Origin: Mytilus edulis
Taxonomy: Eukaryota > Mollusca > Bivalvia > Mytilida > Mytilidae
NCBI RefSeq assembly: GCF_963676685.1
Contig: NC_092349.1
Location: 53,147,232 to 53,211,231 of the forward strand
DNA length: 64,000 bases
Direction of reading: 5' to 3'
Positions within the stretch are counted from its first letter, which is position 1, and each line of letters starts with the position of its first letter. Shown here one piece after another: positions 34,120 through 43,947 of the stretch. The translations under genes and the position numbers were made by a program. A model generated the notes under the pieces. That model did not search any database. It was not told the DNA's origin and was given only the letters and a program-made list of their open reading frames with translations.

Positions 34120-34990
34120 TTAATTCAGGTCTTTCCTTTTACAAAAGAGAAAGACCTTACTGTATTTCTTCTGTTTCTTATTATTATTCTTCCGCCAAAC
34201 TTTGACAAATTTAGCCTTATTAATCGTAAGGTGTGTCGCTTTCATGTTCACAATTTGTATCGGTCTCATGAATACCTATCCTGAACTCACCCTGTTAGTC
34301 GAAATATTTTGTCGGTTCGGAGTAATCCCTCCGAAACCCAAAAACTTTGTTATCGTTCCAACACCGTAACTATAATAGGTAGAAATAAAACGAAGGGTGA
34401 AATTTGTTCAGGACCAAACCCTGTTTCTTCGTTACATTTGGATCGAAAAGATTCAACGACTCATTGGTAGGGTTATGCCCCTATCAAAATTAACCGGTGT
34501 CGGTTGGCCACCAAAACTCAGAAACCGTAAGTCGTAGACACCTAGGATCTTCACCATTCATCATCAAATCATGTATCTTTGAAAAATACCTCAAGGTCAA
34601 ATTTGTATGTTGACCTTGACCTTTGACTTAACACCTTGTTATGGAATAATCTCAGAAACCATAATAATTACAGAAGTTTTAAATAGTGGAAAATGTTTGG
34701 GTCATTACGGCGCAACTTTGTTACATTTTGACCAAAGAGATTTGACCTTTTTTATAAGGGGCATAACCCCAGTTTTAGGTTTCCGAAAAGACAAAATCAG
34801 CTTTTACTATATAACCAAAGGTCCTAGACCCATGGGGTCTTCAGCAATGACATTGGGGACTAATGACCTTGACAAAGGTCAAAGGTCAAGGTCATGTCCC
34901 ATATAGCGAATTATGTGTTTTTGACCTAATTGAAAGGATTTTCAGTGTGTTTTAAAGCTTTTTAAGGTTGACCTTGACCTTTGACCTTAC
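34120..34990 (+). repeat. Dispersed repeat family G with nuclear-receptor-like half-sites
   Basis: Begins with a small inverted repeat (CAGGTCTTTCCTTTTAC and GAGAAAGACCTTA) followed by TTATTATTATTCTTCCGCCA, which I associate with a common mussel repeat. Its right half contains TGACCTTGACCTTTGAC three times, at about 34610, 34868-34893 (inverted) and 34970. The frame at 34607-34906 is not conserved coding sequence as far as I can judge. Confidence 0.5.
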
Positions 34991-35144
34991 AACTTTGTTA
35001 GTCGAAATTTTTCATAATTTAAACCATTTTTGAACCAAAATATCAAGAGTTTTTCCCTGAGGTGATACTCATTTTTGACTTCATGTGAAACACAAAATGC
35101 ACATCTGATTGTGGCTAGGCCGTTAAGTTTTAAATTTAATACCA

Positions 35145-35450
35145 CACGACAGTGTCATGTGGTTAGTTTGATTAAACATTAAGGTAATGTTATATCATGT
35201 CGACAAAAAATATAGTCAGTAATTTATAAAAACTACTGAAATCGAAACATTAAATATAACATTTAATAAATTCTCATAAAGCAAGATAACAATTTTACAT
35301 TGACTCACGTCTATACGATCCGGCCATGTCATACTGAATGGTTATAACCCATAAAGCGCAGGATAACAAATAACGGTCTATTAAAGGGCTATAACAATAA
35401 TAAATACATATCTATCTAATTGAGTTCCATTAAACGACCTTGTGACTCTG
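35145..35450 (+). repeat. Dispersed repeat family E, copy 2
   Basis: Collinear with 17907-18199, sharing GTCAGTAATTTATAAAAACT, AATCGAAACATTAAATATAA and CATATCTATCTAATTGAG. Confidence 0.75.
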
Positions 35451-36412
35451 CAGCTTTTGCTAATCTAACAGAAGATGATTATTTGTGTACACCAATTTGA
35501 AGCATACTTATTGCCTGGTAAAAAAATTACATTATTTTTTGTCATCGGTACGGCAGATTTTTTTTAAGGGCATTATCTCCCCCTTTGGCGCGTTTTCTTC
35601 CCTGGAGGAATCGTCTCTTTTCGGTCATATGGCAATAAGACCAAATAATTGGCATATTGCCCTTTTGGTATACCTAGTAAGTAATTTCTATTACATATAA
35701 TGAATCACTTGAATAATTATAGATTATTTCGGGACAGTAAAAAGCATGAACAAGTTTGTGGCAGTAGCCCAACATCAAATACATTTGTATCAGCAAAAAA
35801 AGAATTTCAGAAAATAACAATATTTCATACCACGGAAACTTCTGAGCAATGCATATCATTTTAAATGCAATAACTCTTTAAAAGAATACTATTTAATAAA
35901 AACATACAAGAAATTAAAGAAAAATGACTTACATATTGTAATATCACTCAGTCACCATCGAAACCAATATAATTACGCAGAGAGAAGTCAATATGAAGTG
36001 GGATGAAAGACATAACGAGACAAGAGTAGGAGATATTTCAAAACATATAAAATCAGTTGTCATATTGGCAATTATACCACATCTCCTTCTTTGTATACTG
36101 ACATATTCATCTTAAATATGGAATAAATAAATCATTCATAAACAAGTTCTGAAGCTATAATTCTGAAACCGTGCAAGTTGCACCAAAGCCTCAAAGAGTT
36201 GCTAACTTTCAATTTATTTATATTGAAAAACCACAAATTTCATGTTTGCATGAAGTTTGAGTAGACCTCCAAATAGCTATTGGGATTGTGCTGCTGGCTT
36301 GCTGTCTCATTAAAGTTTATCCCAATGCTCATATTTGAAATACATAATGAAGAAAAAAATAGATTTATTTCAATTTCAAGCAAAACGTTAACGTTTATTA
36401 AAATGATGACTC

Positions 36413-37025
36413 TCATTCTTTTTTCACTGTTGTTTCTTCTACTTCTACATCTACATGATCTGAAAAAAAACACAAAATACCAAAAAATAAAATTGTTGAA
36501 ATTAGTGTGTGCTGTTGGAGTTTCCATATTTAAATATATAAAGCTTACTGGTAGTTTAAAATCAAGACAACAAATATAAAAAGGATTAAAAAAATGTTAT
36601 GAGTAGCTGTTAGCTGTTTTCATAGATTTTATGTTTTTTCAACTGTGACTCTTCCATAATTACTATCTTGCAATTTGTCTAGTCTGTGTTGTAAAACCTG
36701 AAATATTGATCATTTTTTTTGCCAGTCAAATGAACTAGTAAATACTTTCAGTATAATTCTACAATATACACGAATACATTTACTTAGTAATTGTTAAGGC
36801 CATTTAAAGTAATTTCTTAAAATATTACTATCAAATTGTTTTTAATTTTGATTATATGAACATGTTGTTTGGTTACTGTCTCAACAGCATACATGTATGA
36901 CTAATTTCAATGTTTTCTCGATGACATATTTGTTTCATGATATGTATGAATACTAGTAACCACCTACCTGATACATTTCCCAACCTAATCAAGATCTCCA
37001 AGTTAGACATCGGCATATCTATCAT
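36413..37025 (-). CDS. Candidate two-exon micropeptide gene, 34 codons, unknown
   Basis: Exon 37025-36968 starts with an ATG and encodes MIDMPMSNLEILIRLGNVS. It ends at TCAG/GTAGGTGG. Exon 36459-36413 follows TTTTTTTTCAG and encodes HVDVEVEETTVKKE then TGA. Phase 1 on both sides joins cleanly with one Asp at the junction. The acidic then basic C-terminus looks like real protein, but there is no homology I can name. The frame may extend upstream into another exon. It could equally be chance. Confidence 0.25.
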
Positions 37026-37278
37026 ATCAGTAGAGCCTGGTCAACTAGGCAAGGATAATTCTCCATTCTACTTCAAAAATAAAAAAAAAATACTCAATTG
37101 AAATAATTCATATGTATCAAATGACTTTCAAAAATGTATATGAGGTTTTTTTTATGTGCATGATTGTGTGTGTTCTCATATACATGCAGGTCACAAAAAT
37201 AACCATATAAAAATAGATGAAAAAAATCAATGATGGGTTAAATGATATAATACACCAGTAACTAAACAATACAAATCT

Positions 37279-37575
37279 AACAAGAATGTGTCAATGAGTA
37301 ACATGGATACCTCACTCACACTATCATTTTCTACATGTATGTTCAGTGACTGTGGACCGTGATATTGGGGTCAAACATCTAATATGGCATTAAAATTAGA
37401 AAGGTCATATCATAGGGAACATTTGAACTATATATTTCAAACTGATTGGACCTCAATTTCATCAAAAACTACCTTGACCAAAAACTTAAACATGAAAAGG
37501 GACACACAGACAATCTATCAAACGGACGATCAGATCAGAAAACATAATACCCCTCTACTATCGTAAGTGGGGCAT
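37279..37575 (+). repeat. Dispersed repeat family D, copy 3
   Basis: Contains TGTGGACCGTGATATTGGGG, AATTTCATCAAAAACTACC and CCCCTCTACTATCGTAAGTG, as in the copies at 13.5 and 22.2 kb. The frame at 37384-37566 is incidental. Confidence 0.7.
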
Positions 37576-39340
37576 ATAAATTCTTGGTTTTTTCCTTAGT
37601 CAAAATTATTGTACGTGCATAGCACAAACAAATTTATTTAGTTTTTTGACACAATTAATCAGATTATTTTTATTTTTATTCTATATACCACTACTCTATT
37701 GTAATGAAAATGGGGAAAAAAAGAAAAAAATCTGAGCATTGAGAATATTTTTTTTTCAAATTGGGGATCAGTATACATTTTAAACAAAACACCCACGCTT
37801 TCTTCAATTAGTCAATTGTTCAAATTAATTTAAAGTTGATTTAGAAAAATATATTGAAGGCGATTTCAGAGGTTTTTCTATACTACTAGGCTGTTCTTGT
37901 AAATGAACATGGTTTAATAAATTGAGAATGTGTTTTTGGGCCGCAAATACCCGGCCTGTAACAATATGCACCAGAGGCAGTCAACTTCCAAATACAGATG
38001 CAGGATTAATTTCATTAAGGCTCTTATGTAATTATAAGCATTGTGTATAAATTTCATAACATTTAGTTGAATCAAACAAGAGGAAGAGAATTAAAGCAAC
38101 AGATTAAGTAATTCCTTCATTTTATAAAAGAAAATAAGTCATGAATGGTAAAAGTGACGCCACCCAATTTTGAACATGATCTGTTTTTTTGTGGTAATAG
38201 GCATTGTATACCTATTCGTTTTATAACATTTGTTTGCGGCAAATTAAAGTAAGAAAACGGAAACTCAGCAATTTTTTATTTAACTTGTGCTATGGATAAA
38301 GACTGCATCTTTTTCTATGACACATTGTTGTGTAACTGTTTCATTGTAATTGGTTTCAATAGCCAAATGGTCTTAAGTAAATAACTTCTCTATCACTATC
38401 CTGTCAACACAAAGGTTGTGAATTTCAAAGCCTTTCAGTTTGACTATAATCTTAATTGACTGTCAATTTTACTAGCTTGGATCTTGGTTCTCTTCAAGCA
38501 TTATTTTCTAACTCAACCAATAAAAACCAACTACTACGAAATAGTACATAATGCTGAAAGTGGCATTAAACACCAATTAACCATTGACATAAATCACACA
38601 TGTGACAGAATAATTAAAAATTTCACACCTTTAAATGTTGTGTTTTTTGCACTCGGGGACTTGCTTTTAATATAGTAAATATTTGATACATGTATTGACA
38701 AAAATATTTATGTAAAGCATATAGTATTACTTAATCAAATAGCATCACCATATTTTCTTAATTCTTGTGCGTTTTGTACAGCAGCTGGTATTAAACCTAA
38801 ACAGAAATTATAATAATTTTTTTTCAAGATTAGATTGATAGCATATGTAATAAAAAAATTAAAATCTAAAAGCCAACTTTTTCTTGTTATAACATATTAA
38901 AACTTGGCCTTAGTTTTCACTTGCTAAGAGCTATATATATTTGTTGGGTTGCTTTTCATGTCTAATAACCATACGACCATTAATTACTGGCTTATTGACA
39001 AATCATTAGTGTATCATTATACATTAAATGAAGTATTTTTTTCTGTAGCAGTATCTTTGTTTATTTGGCCTGTTTTTGAATTTAGTTGTTTTTCTGGTCT
39101 CTTTTCAAAAGTGCACATGTTTTTTAAAATATATTCTTTCATCTTAGAAATTCATCTAATTTCTATAAGGATAAACAAATACTTGTTTATTTTATCAAAA
39201 AGGAGGACACTTCATGAAAACGAATTTATTAAACAAATACAGCTGTGTTAAATCTGAGTCTGATGATGTTTTCTTGAAGAAAAAAAAAATGCCTTCAAAA
39301 TATTTTTTTATATATTTCTTTTGTTGGTAGTTCTTTCTGC
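37576..39340. other. Intergenic, one weak exon candidate
   Basis: Mostly AT-rich DNA without genes. A possible terminal exon on the minus strand (38796-38735, after TTCTGTTTAG) reads LIPAAVQNAQELRKYGDAI then TGA. See the findings for the matching upstream candidate at 40231-40096. Confidence 0.25.
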
Positions 39341-39345
39341 ATTAT

Positions 39346-39504
39346 CAGTGGCGCATCCAAAGGGGGGGGGGGGGGGGGGGTCCAGGGTTTGGAACCCCCC
39401 TTTGTTTGACGATCAATGCATTTGAATGGGAGCATATAGTTGGAATCCCCCCCTTTACTCTGGGTTGGGAACCCCCCTTTTTAAAATGGCTGGATCCGCC
39501 CCTG
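39346..39504. mobile_element. Small CAG-ended MITE with homopolymer G runs
   Basis: Ends CAGTGGCGCATCC and GGATCCGCCCCTG are inverted repeats. ATTAT lies directly on both sides (39341-39345, 39505-39509). The interior has G and C runs (GGGGTTCC-like blocks). I recognise the type as very common in molluscan genomes; superfamily uncertain. Confidence 0.65.
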
Positions 39505-40510
39505 ATTATATAGTAAAAAAATGAAGGTGGCATATTTAACTGTAGTATGTTGTAGTATGAAGTCCAACATTTACTGTCTCAACTCTTTGGTGATTCTCGT
39601 AAAAATAACACGCATCCCCGATAAAGACTCGTAAAGTAAAAGTTAAATAAGAAATATACTATAGTTTCTCGGGATATAAATAGACAGACCCTAAATAAGA
39701 CAGTCTGACAAACAACTCGACCGTCTCCGTTTCAATCAGATATAACATAGACTCATAGAGTATGCTGTTTTAGTTTGGCGTAGATATTTCTTTATTACTT
39801 TTAACAATTCAAAGTAATACATATCCAACATACACGGCTTCTTTGGTGCCGGGCTGCCATACTTTTTGCGATGATTGTTTACATTTTTTGGCTAACACAA
39901 ATGCCTTTAATTTTCACGGAATTACACAAATCGTTAAATGAGGAAACGTTACAAAGCACAACGGGCTTTATCGTGTTTCTGTCCCCTACCCTCTCATAAC
40001 GGTACAGTTTATTTTACTGTTTGCGATAGATGTCGCTTCCGTACGAATAAAATATAATGAATAAAAGAAAGATTTTATGATGTATTTTCACTTACCTATT
40101 GCATCTGATGACTGATGACATCGTTTCACACCAGGACTGTCACAAATATCCTTTTTTTCTCCAAATTAAAAACCATCACCATAATAAACCATGAAATCAT
40201 TATATACACTATTTACACACTGGTAAGACTCCTGAAAGAAAATATATATTGATATACTTAATATCGGCCTATTTATTACATTGCCGCATAATGCAGCATG
40301 TTTACAACATAAACTGTACGTCTGAACGAGGCTTACCATTCCTTTATAGTAATTTGAACATCAGTTTATTCATTGTTAAGGTTCATTCCGTGGACAACTT
40401 AACGGAATAAAGCGTAAATAGAAAATTGAAATTTAGCCTAACCTATTATGAGGTTTATTCCGTTAACATTGGCTATACAGGATAAAGTGTATAAAGGTAA
40501 ATGAACTTAC

Positions 40511-40870
40511 CTAATGTCTTAGACTTCGATGAACATAATGACGGACAGTTCCATCAATATATTCATAGCGACCCATTGTCACATTATAGCCATATAACTT
40601 ATAACTTTTTTTTTCAAACAGTTTGAATAAGGCTTCTATGTGCCTTATGCCACTTCCATCCCTGCATAAGCCCATCAAATTGGCCCATTCTATCAGAAGC
40701 ACTGGATTTAACCCATTGATATAACAAAATGCACAAAGAATAATTCTGTTCCAGTGCTTCACGTCTTTAGTCCAAAATATTTTTCTAATATTCTTTGGCC
40801 ATAACTTTGCATCACCAATAACATCCTGAATTACCATCCAGGCATCACGTATTTCTTTGTTCCTGGACAT
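40511..40870 (-). CDS. Merlin-associated second ORF, 119 aa, unknown function
   Basis: ATG-started frame, 62 bp downstream of the transposase stop and inside the same terminal repeats. The protein has no DDE motif. Visible features are WTKDVKHWNRIILCAFCYIN near residues 33-52, a cysteine/tryptophan-rich middle and a C-terminal GRYEYIDGTVRHYV. The pattern resembles uncharacterised animal proteins I have seen but cannot name. An acceptor (AAACTTCAG) sits 8 bases before the ATG, and GTAAGTTC directly follows its TAG. It may therefore be a separate exon of the transposase transcript or a trapped host exon. Function unknown; DNA-binding partner of the transposase is only a guess. Confidence 0.6.
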   Translation of the reverse strand: MSRNKEIRDAWMVIQDVIGDAKLWPKNIRKIFWTKDVKHWNRIILCAFCYINGLNPVLLIEWANLMGLCRDGSGIRHIEALFKLFEKKSYKLYGYNVTMGRYEYIDGTVRHYVHRSLRH

Positions 40871-40931
40871 GTTAGCAACTGAAGTTTAAAGAACAATATG
40901 ATACATTCTAATGATTTTGATATCTACTCAC

Positions 40932-42431
40932 CTATTGAAAGTCATCATCCGTGGACATATCATAAACAAAGGCTTGTTTACAATAGGGATTTTTTCCTTT
41001 TCCCTTTCCCTTTCTGGATGTACCTTGGACTTTGGAGGCTTTCTTTAATGGTTTGAAGCTCTTTGGGTGGAAAAGATGCTGTTCATCGTCAGTTTCCTCA
41101 TCAAGAACAATAATGTCTGTTTGTTCTGTTGCTATAGGTGGGGTTGGGGGTAACTTGCGTCTCTTGTTTTTTCCTATGTTGGAAGGGCCTGGTTGGGCTT
41201 CATCTACAGCTTGCGGTATATGTCTCCTACGCCTCTTGGTGACATGAGGTGGTGTTTCTGATGGCAAACTCCTCGACATTTCGGCTTCTTGTATCTGGGG
41301 TGAATCCACCTGTTCTTCGTCTGATTCAATATCACTCCCTTGGATGATGGTGATGTTGTGTTCTTTCTCATCGTCTTTGGTGGGAGGGGTCCAGGTTTTA
41401 AAGAGTGGTCTTGAGTACGTAAACTGGGGTGGACCTTGAAGATGGTAAATACTCTGTAACAGATCAAAGAAGGCAGAGTACATATTCTGCCTGTGTGCAT
41501 GGTTGCGCCACACGATTTCTGCTAAATGTTGCTCGAAAAGATTTGTATTGGAACCATTAATACGGCGAAAATGGTCCTTGGCCAACTTCCATGCCCCTTC
41601 TATCCTATTGGTACAGCAATGCACAATCTCACCAGTCTCATTGTTCACATACTTCTGCTTGAATGTGGTTTTGTGAACCACAGTAAAATGTTCATAACCA
41701 ATTTGATTAAGAGTCTGGTATGATGCCCACGAGTCGGAATAGATACGGGATCCTGGCTTCACATGTTTCTGTATCAGAGGAATCAGAGTATTGGCAGATC
41801 TGTTATCGACAGGGTACATCACCAGTTTATTGGTAGATCTTTCTATTAAGCCGAAGATCCAAATTCTAGTACCCGATGGCTTCCCCCGGTTGTATTTCAC
41901 CTTTCTTCCAAATAGACTCTCGTCTATTTCCACCTCACCTTCCAGGACAGTACTGCTGTACTCACGGTACACATGCTCACAAAACATTTCACGAATGTAA
42001 CTGGCCCAATTCACGGCAGTGTTCTTATAATCCATGTTAGCAGTTTTTGCACTCATTGACAAACTATGTCCTTCTAAATAGTATTTCACGAAAACTAGGA
42101 GATCTCGGACATTGAAGGATGATCGTTCAAAGAAAGAATACTTCCTAATACCAAACTCGTGACCATTTTTACATCGAAATGTAAATCCATCTGGTTTGTT
42201 GCTTCTTTTGTTAATTCGGCATATTTGGGAACAAACTGAACATTCAAGATCGTCAACCAATAGCCCCCTCCTACGTAACCATTCGAATACAACGGGATTT
42301 GATGAGCGAAATAAATTGGTAAAACTCCAAATATTGCCAAAATCTTGAAAGCCAATATCAACAGCATCATACTTCTGAATATCATAACTACCTTCGCCGT
42401 GTTTTTTCCTACGCCGCGTGTCTTGTGCCAT
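40932..42431 (-). CDS. Merlin transposase (IS1595/ISXO2-like DDE), 499 aa
   Basis: Cut-and-paste transposase of the Merlin superfamily, related to bacterial IS1595/IS1016. The first ATG in frame gives M-A-Q-D; the frame is open three codons further but only from a TTG. Domains in order: a zinc-ribbon with C64, C67, C87 and H91 (ECSVC … CKNGH), then a DDE core. In the core, D170 lies in VEIDESLFGRK, D233 in IYSDSWASY and E278 in CTNRIEGAWK. After the core comes an unusually long, low-complexity tail (about residues 335-499) with KRRRR and NKRRKLPPTP, likely nuclear-localisation signals, and an acidic C-terminus. No frameshift or stop is visible, so it may be intact and recent. TAG is followed immediately by GTGAGT, a good splice donor. 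Confidence 0.9.
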   Translation of the reverse strand: MAQDTRRRKKHGEGSYDIQKYDAVDIGFQDFGNIWSFTNLFRSSNPVVFEWLRRRGLLVDDLECSVCSQICRINKRSNKPDGFTFRCKNGHEFGIRKYSFFERSSFNVRDLLVFVKYYLEGHSLSMSAKTANMDYKNTAVNWASYIREMFCEHVYREYSSTVLEGEVEIDESLFGRKVKYNRGKPSGTRIWIFGLIERSTNKLVMYPVDNRSANTLIPLIQKHVKPGSRIYSDSWASYQTLNQIGYEHFTVVHKTTFKQKYVNNETGEIVHCCTNRIEGAWKLAKDHFRRINGSNTNLFEQHLAEIVWRNHAHRQNMYSAFFDLLQSIYHLQGPPQFTYSRPLFKTWTPPTKDDEKEHNITIIQGSDIESDEEQVDSPQIQEAEMSRSLPSETPPHVTKRRRRHIPQAVDEAQPGPSNIGKNKRRKLPPTPPIATEQTDIIVLDEETDDEQHLFHPKSFKPLKKASKVQGTSRKGKGKGKNPYCKQAFVYDMSTDDDFQ

Positions 42432-42703
42432 TTTGATCAATGAATACGTACCTTAAATATTTCGCATTTTATACTTTCATGACTTAAAAGTATTCACTTT
42501 CTTATATAATATAACTCTCTATTGTATACTGTCATGACTTAAAAGTATTAACTTTCTTAAATAGTATAACATTTAAAAAAATACACTATACCTTCCTTCA
42601 AATCGATAATATACCTGTCCAATATCTTGATTAAAATTCTATCTAAAGGTATCTACGGAATAAACCTCAGCGAATAAATAAACTGATTTCCAGTTCACCT
42701 ATA

Positions 42704-42956
42704 ATTTTTCATTGTAACCATCACAATACCAACATGTATTAGTCAATTCAATAATTTATTTACCTTTCAAACAAGGTATAGTTTAAACTATCCCGTTTTA
42801 TTTTTAAACATTTATTTTTTGTTTTTCCCCCCAAAAATATCTATACCCCTTTTTATATATAGTCTCCCCAAAAGAAAACCCTTTAAGATCGTTAATTATT
42901 GAAGAATTATAATATATTTATTAGTTATCATTTTTAAAATATAAAATAGTACTGTA
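42704..42956. other. AT-rich spacer, no feature seen
   Basis: Short non-coding stretch between the Merlin right end and the motif array. Nothing further supported. Confidence 0.3.
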
Positions 42957-43507
42957 TACTGATCTTGAATCTGTCCCGTATCTAAAATAGTAGTATAATT
43001 ATACTGATCTTGAATCTGTCCCGTATTTTTAAAAAGATATAGATACATTATTGTATAATTTAAGTATTTCTTCTCTATTTCAGAAAGAAAAGAAGTATAT
43101 ACTGATCTTGAATCTGTCCCGTATTTTTCAATATTACTATCTACCATTGTATAATTCTTTTATAATTCATTAATAAAAGTAGTATATACTGATCTTGAAT
43201 CTGTCCCGTATTTTTAAAAAGATATAGATACATCATTGTATAATTTAAGTATTTCTTCTCTATTTCAGAAAGAAAACTAGTATATACTAATAAATAGTAG
43301 TATATTCTAATAAATAGAATAAAATAAAAGTAGTATATATACTGATCTTGAATCTGTCCCGTATTTTTCAATTATTATATATACTATCGAATACTTGTAT
43401 GTGACTTCGTCTTCTATTTTCTTATATATTTTTTCGACGAAATGAAGTGATTTTTAATTATTGTGTCTAATAATGCTCATAATACGGGATAGAATCAAGA
43501 TTATACT
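42957..43507 (+). repeat. Irregularly spaced array of a 25-bp motif
   Basis: Five direct copies of CTGATCTTGAATCTGTCC followed by CGTAT lie near 42957, 43002, 43101, 43188 and 43341. A sixth, degenerate and inverted copy is at 43480-43507 (ATACGGGATAGAATCAAGAT). Some intervening segments also recur (AAGTATTTCTTCTCTATTTC twice), so part of it is a larger tandem duplication. Open frames across it come from the repeat. Confidence 0.75.
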
Positions 43508-43750
43508 AATACAGTCGTATTTAATATAATTTTCAATTTAAAATCTTTCCTTTATTCCTTTTTTCACCAACCAATCACAAGTGATGTTAAATCAAGGTAA
43601 AATTTCTTCAATCCCGTAAGGGAGAGAAACACGATATAGCCGCACATATATTTGAATCAAGTTAGTTTCTTGATAAGTGACTGTTATTTATTGTTGATAG
43701 TTTAATATATTTGCACAGTATGAATTCCCAACCCATTTAAAGCCATACAA

Positions 43751-43925
43751 AACCACTGGAGTTTGAAATCCTAGCAATAACTGTGTAAAAATATGTCAAA
43801 CTCGACTATCACAGTCAGTAGAGCTTCTCTCGAAGTGCCTCTTCTCTTTGAGAGGAGCTCTAATGTGATAGTCGAGTTTTTGGCATATTACACCGTTATT
43901 GCTATGATTTCAAACTATGGTGACA
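43751..43925. repeat. Long foldback hairpin, about 175 bp
   Basis: Left arm GTTTGAAATC, TAGCAATAACTG, ACTCGACTATCACA and AGAGCTTCTCTC pair with the right-arm inverses GAGAGGAGCTCT, TGTGATAGTCGAGT, CGTTATTGCTA and GATTTCAAAC around a loop at about 43836-43845. Small mismatches and one-base shifts are present. No protein is supported despite an overlapping open frame. Confidence 0.8.
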
Positions 43926-43947
43926 AAACCACCCTAACCCTTACATT

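Larger units (their letters stand above)
40345..42703 (-). mobile_element. Merlin-superfamily DNA transposon, about 2.36 kb
   Basis: Imperfect terminal inverted repeats of about 50 bp lie at 40345-40394 and 42652-42703. Read inward, both have ATCAGTTTATT, then AGGTT.ATTCCGT. A further inverted and a further direct copy of the ATTCCGT motif lie just inside the left end (about 40397-40414 and 40449-40466). The element encloses a transposase ORF and a second ORF, both on the minus strand. Outer limits are approximate: I could not identify the 8-9-bp target duplication expected for Merlin. Confidence 0.75.

Noticed and set aside
34607-34906. 99-codon plus-strand frame
   Set aside because: It lies entirely in a dispersed repeat and is built around the GACCTTGACC motifs; no protein family resemblance.
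42432-42440. N-terminal extension of the Merlin transposase by three codons
   Set aside because: The extension would start with TTG; the first ATG (42431) is the natural start in an animal gene.
42896-43371. Minus-strand frames with repeated TGQIQDQY
   Set aside because: Created by the 25-bp motif array; no start, splice site or conserved unit length.
43805-43830. Resemblance of TATCACAG in the hairpin arm to the miR-2/13 seed
   Set aside because: The eight-base match lies on the 5' arm of a long bulged foldback, whereas miR-2 family products come from the 3' arm; chance or convergence is more likely.
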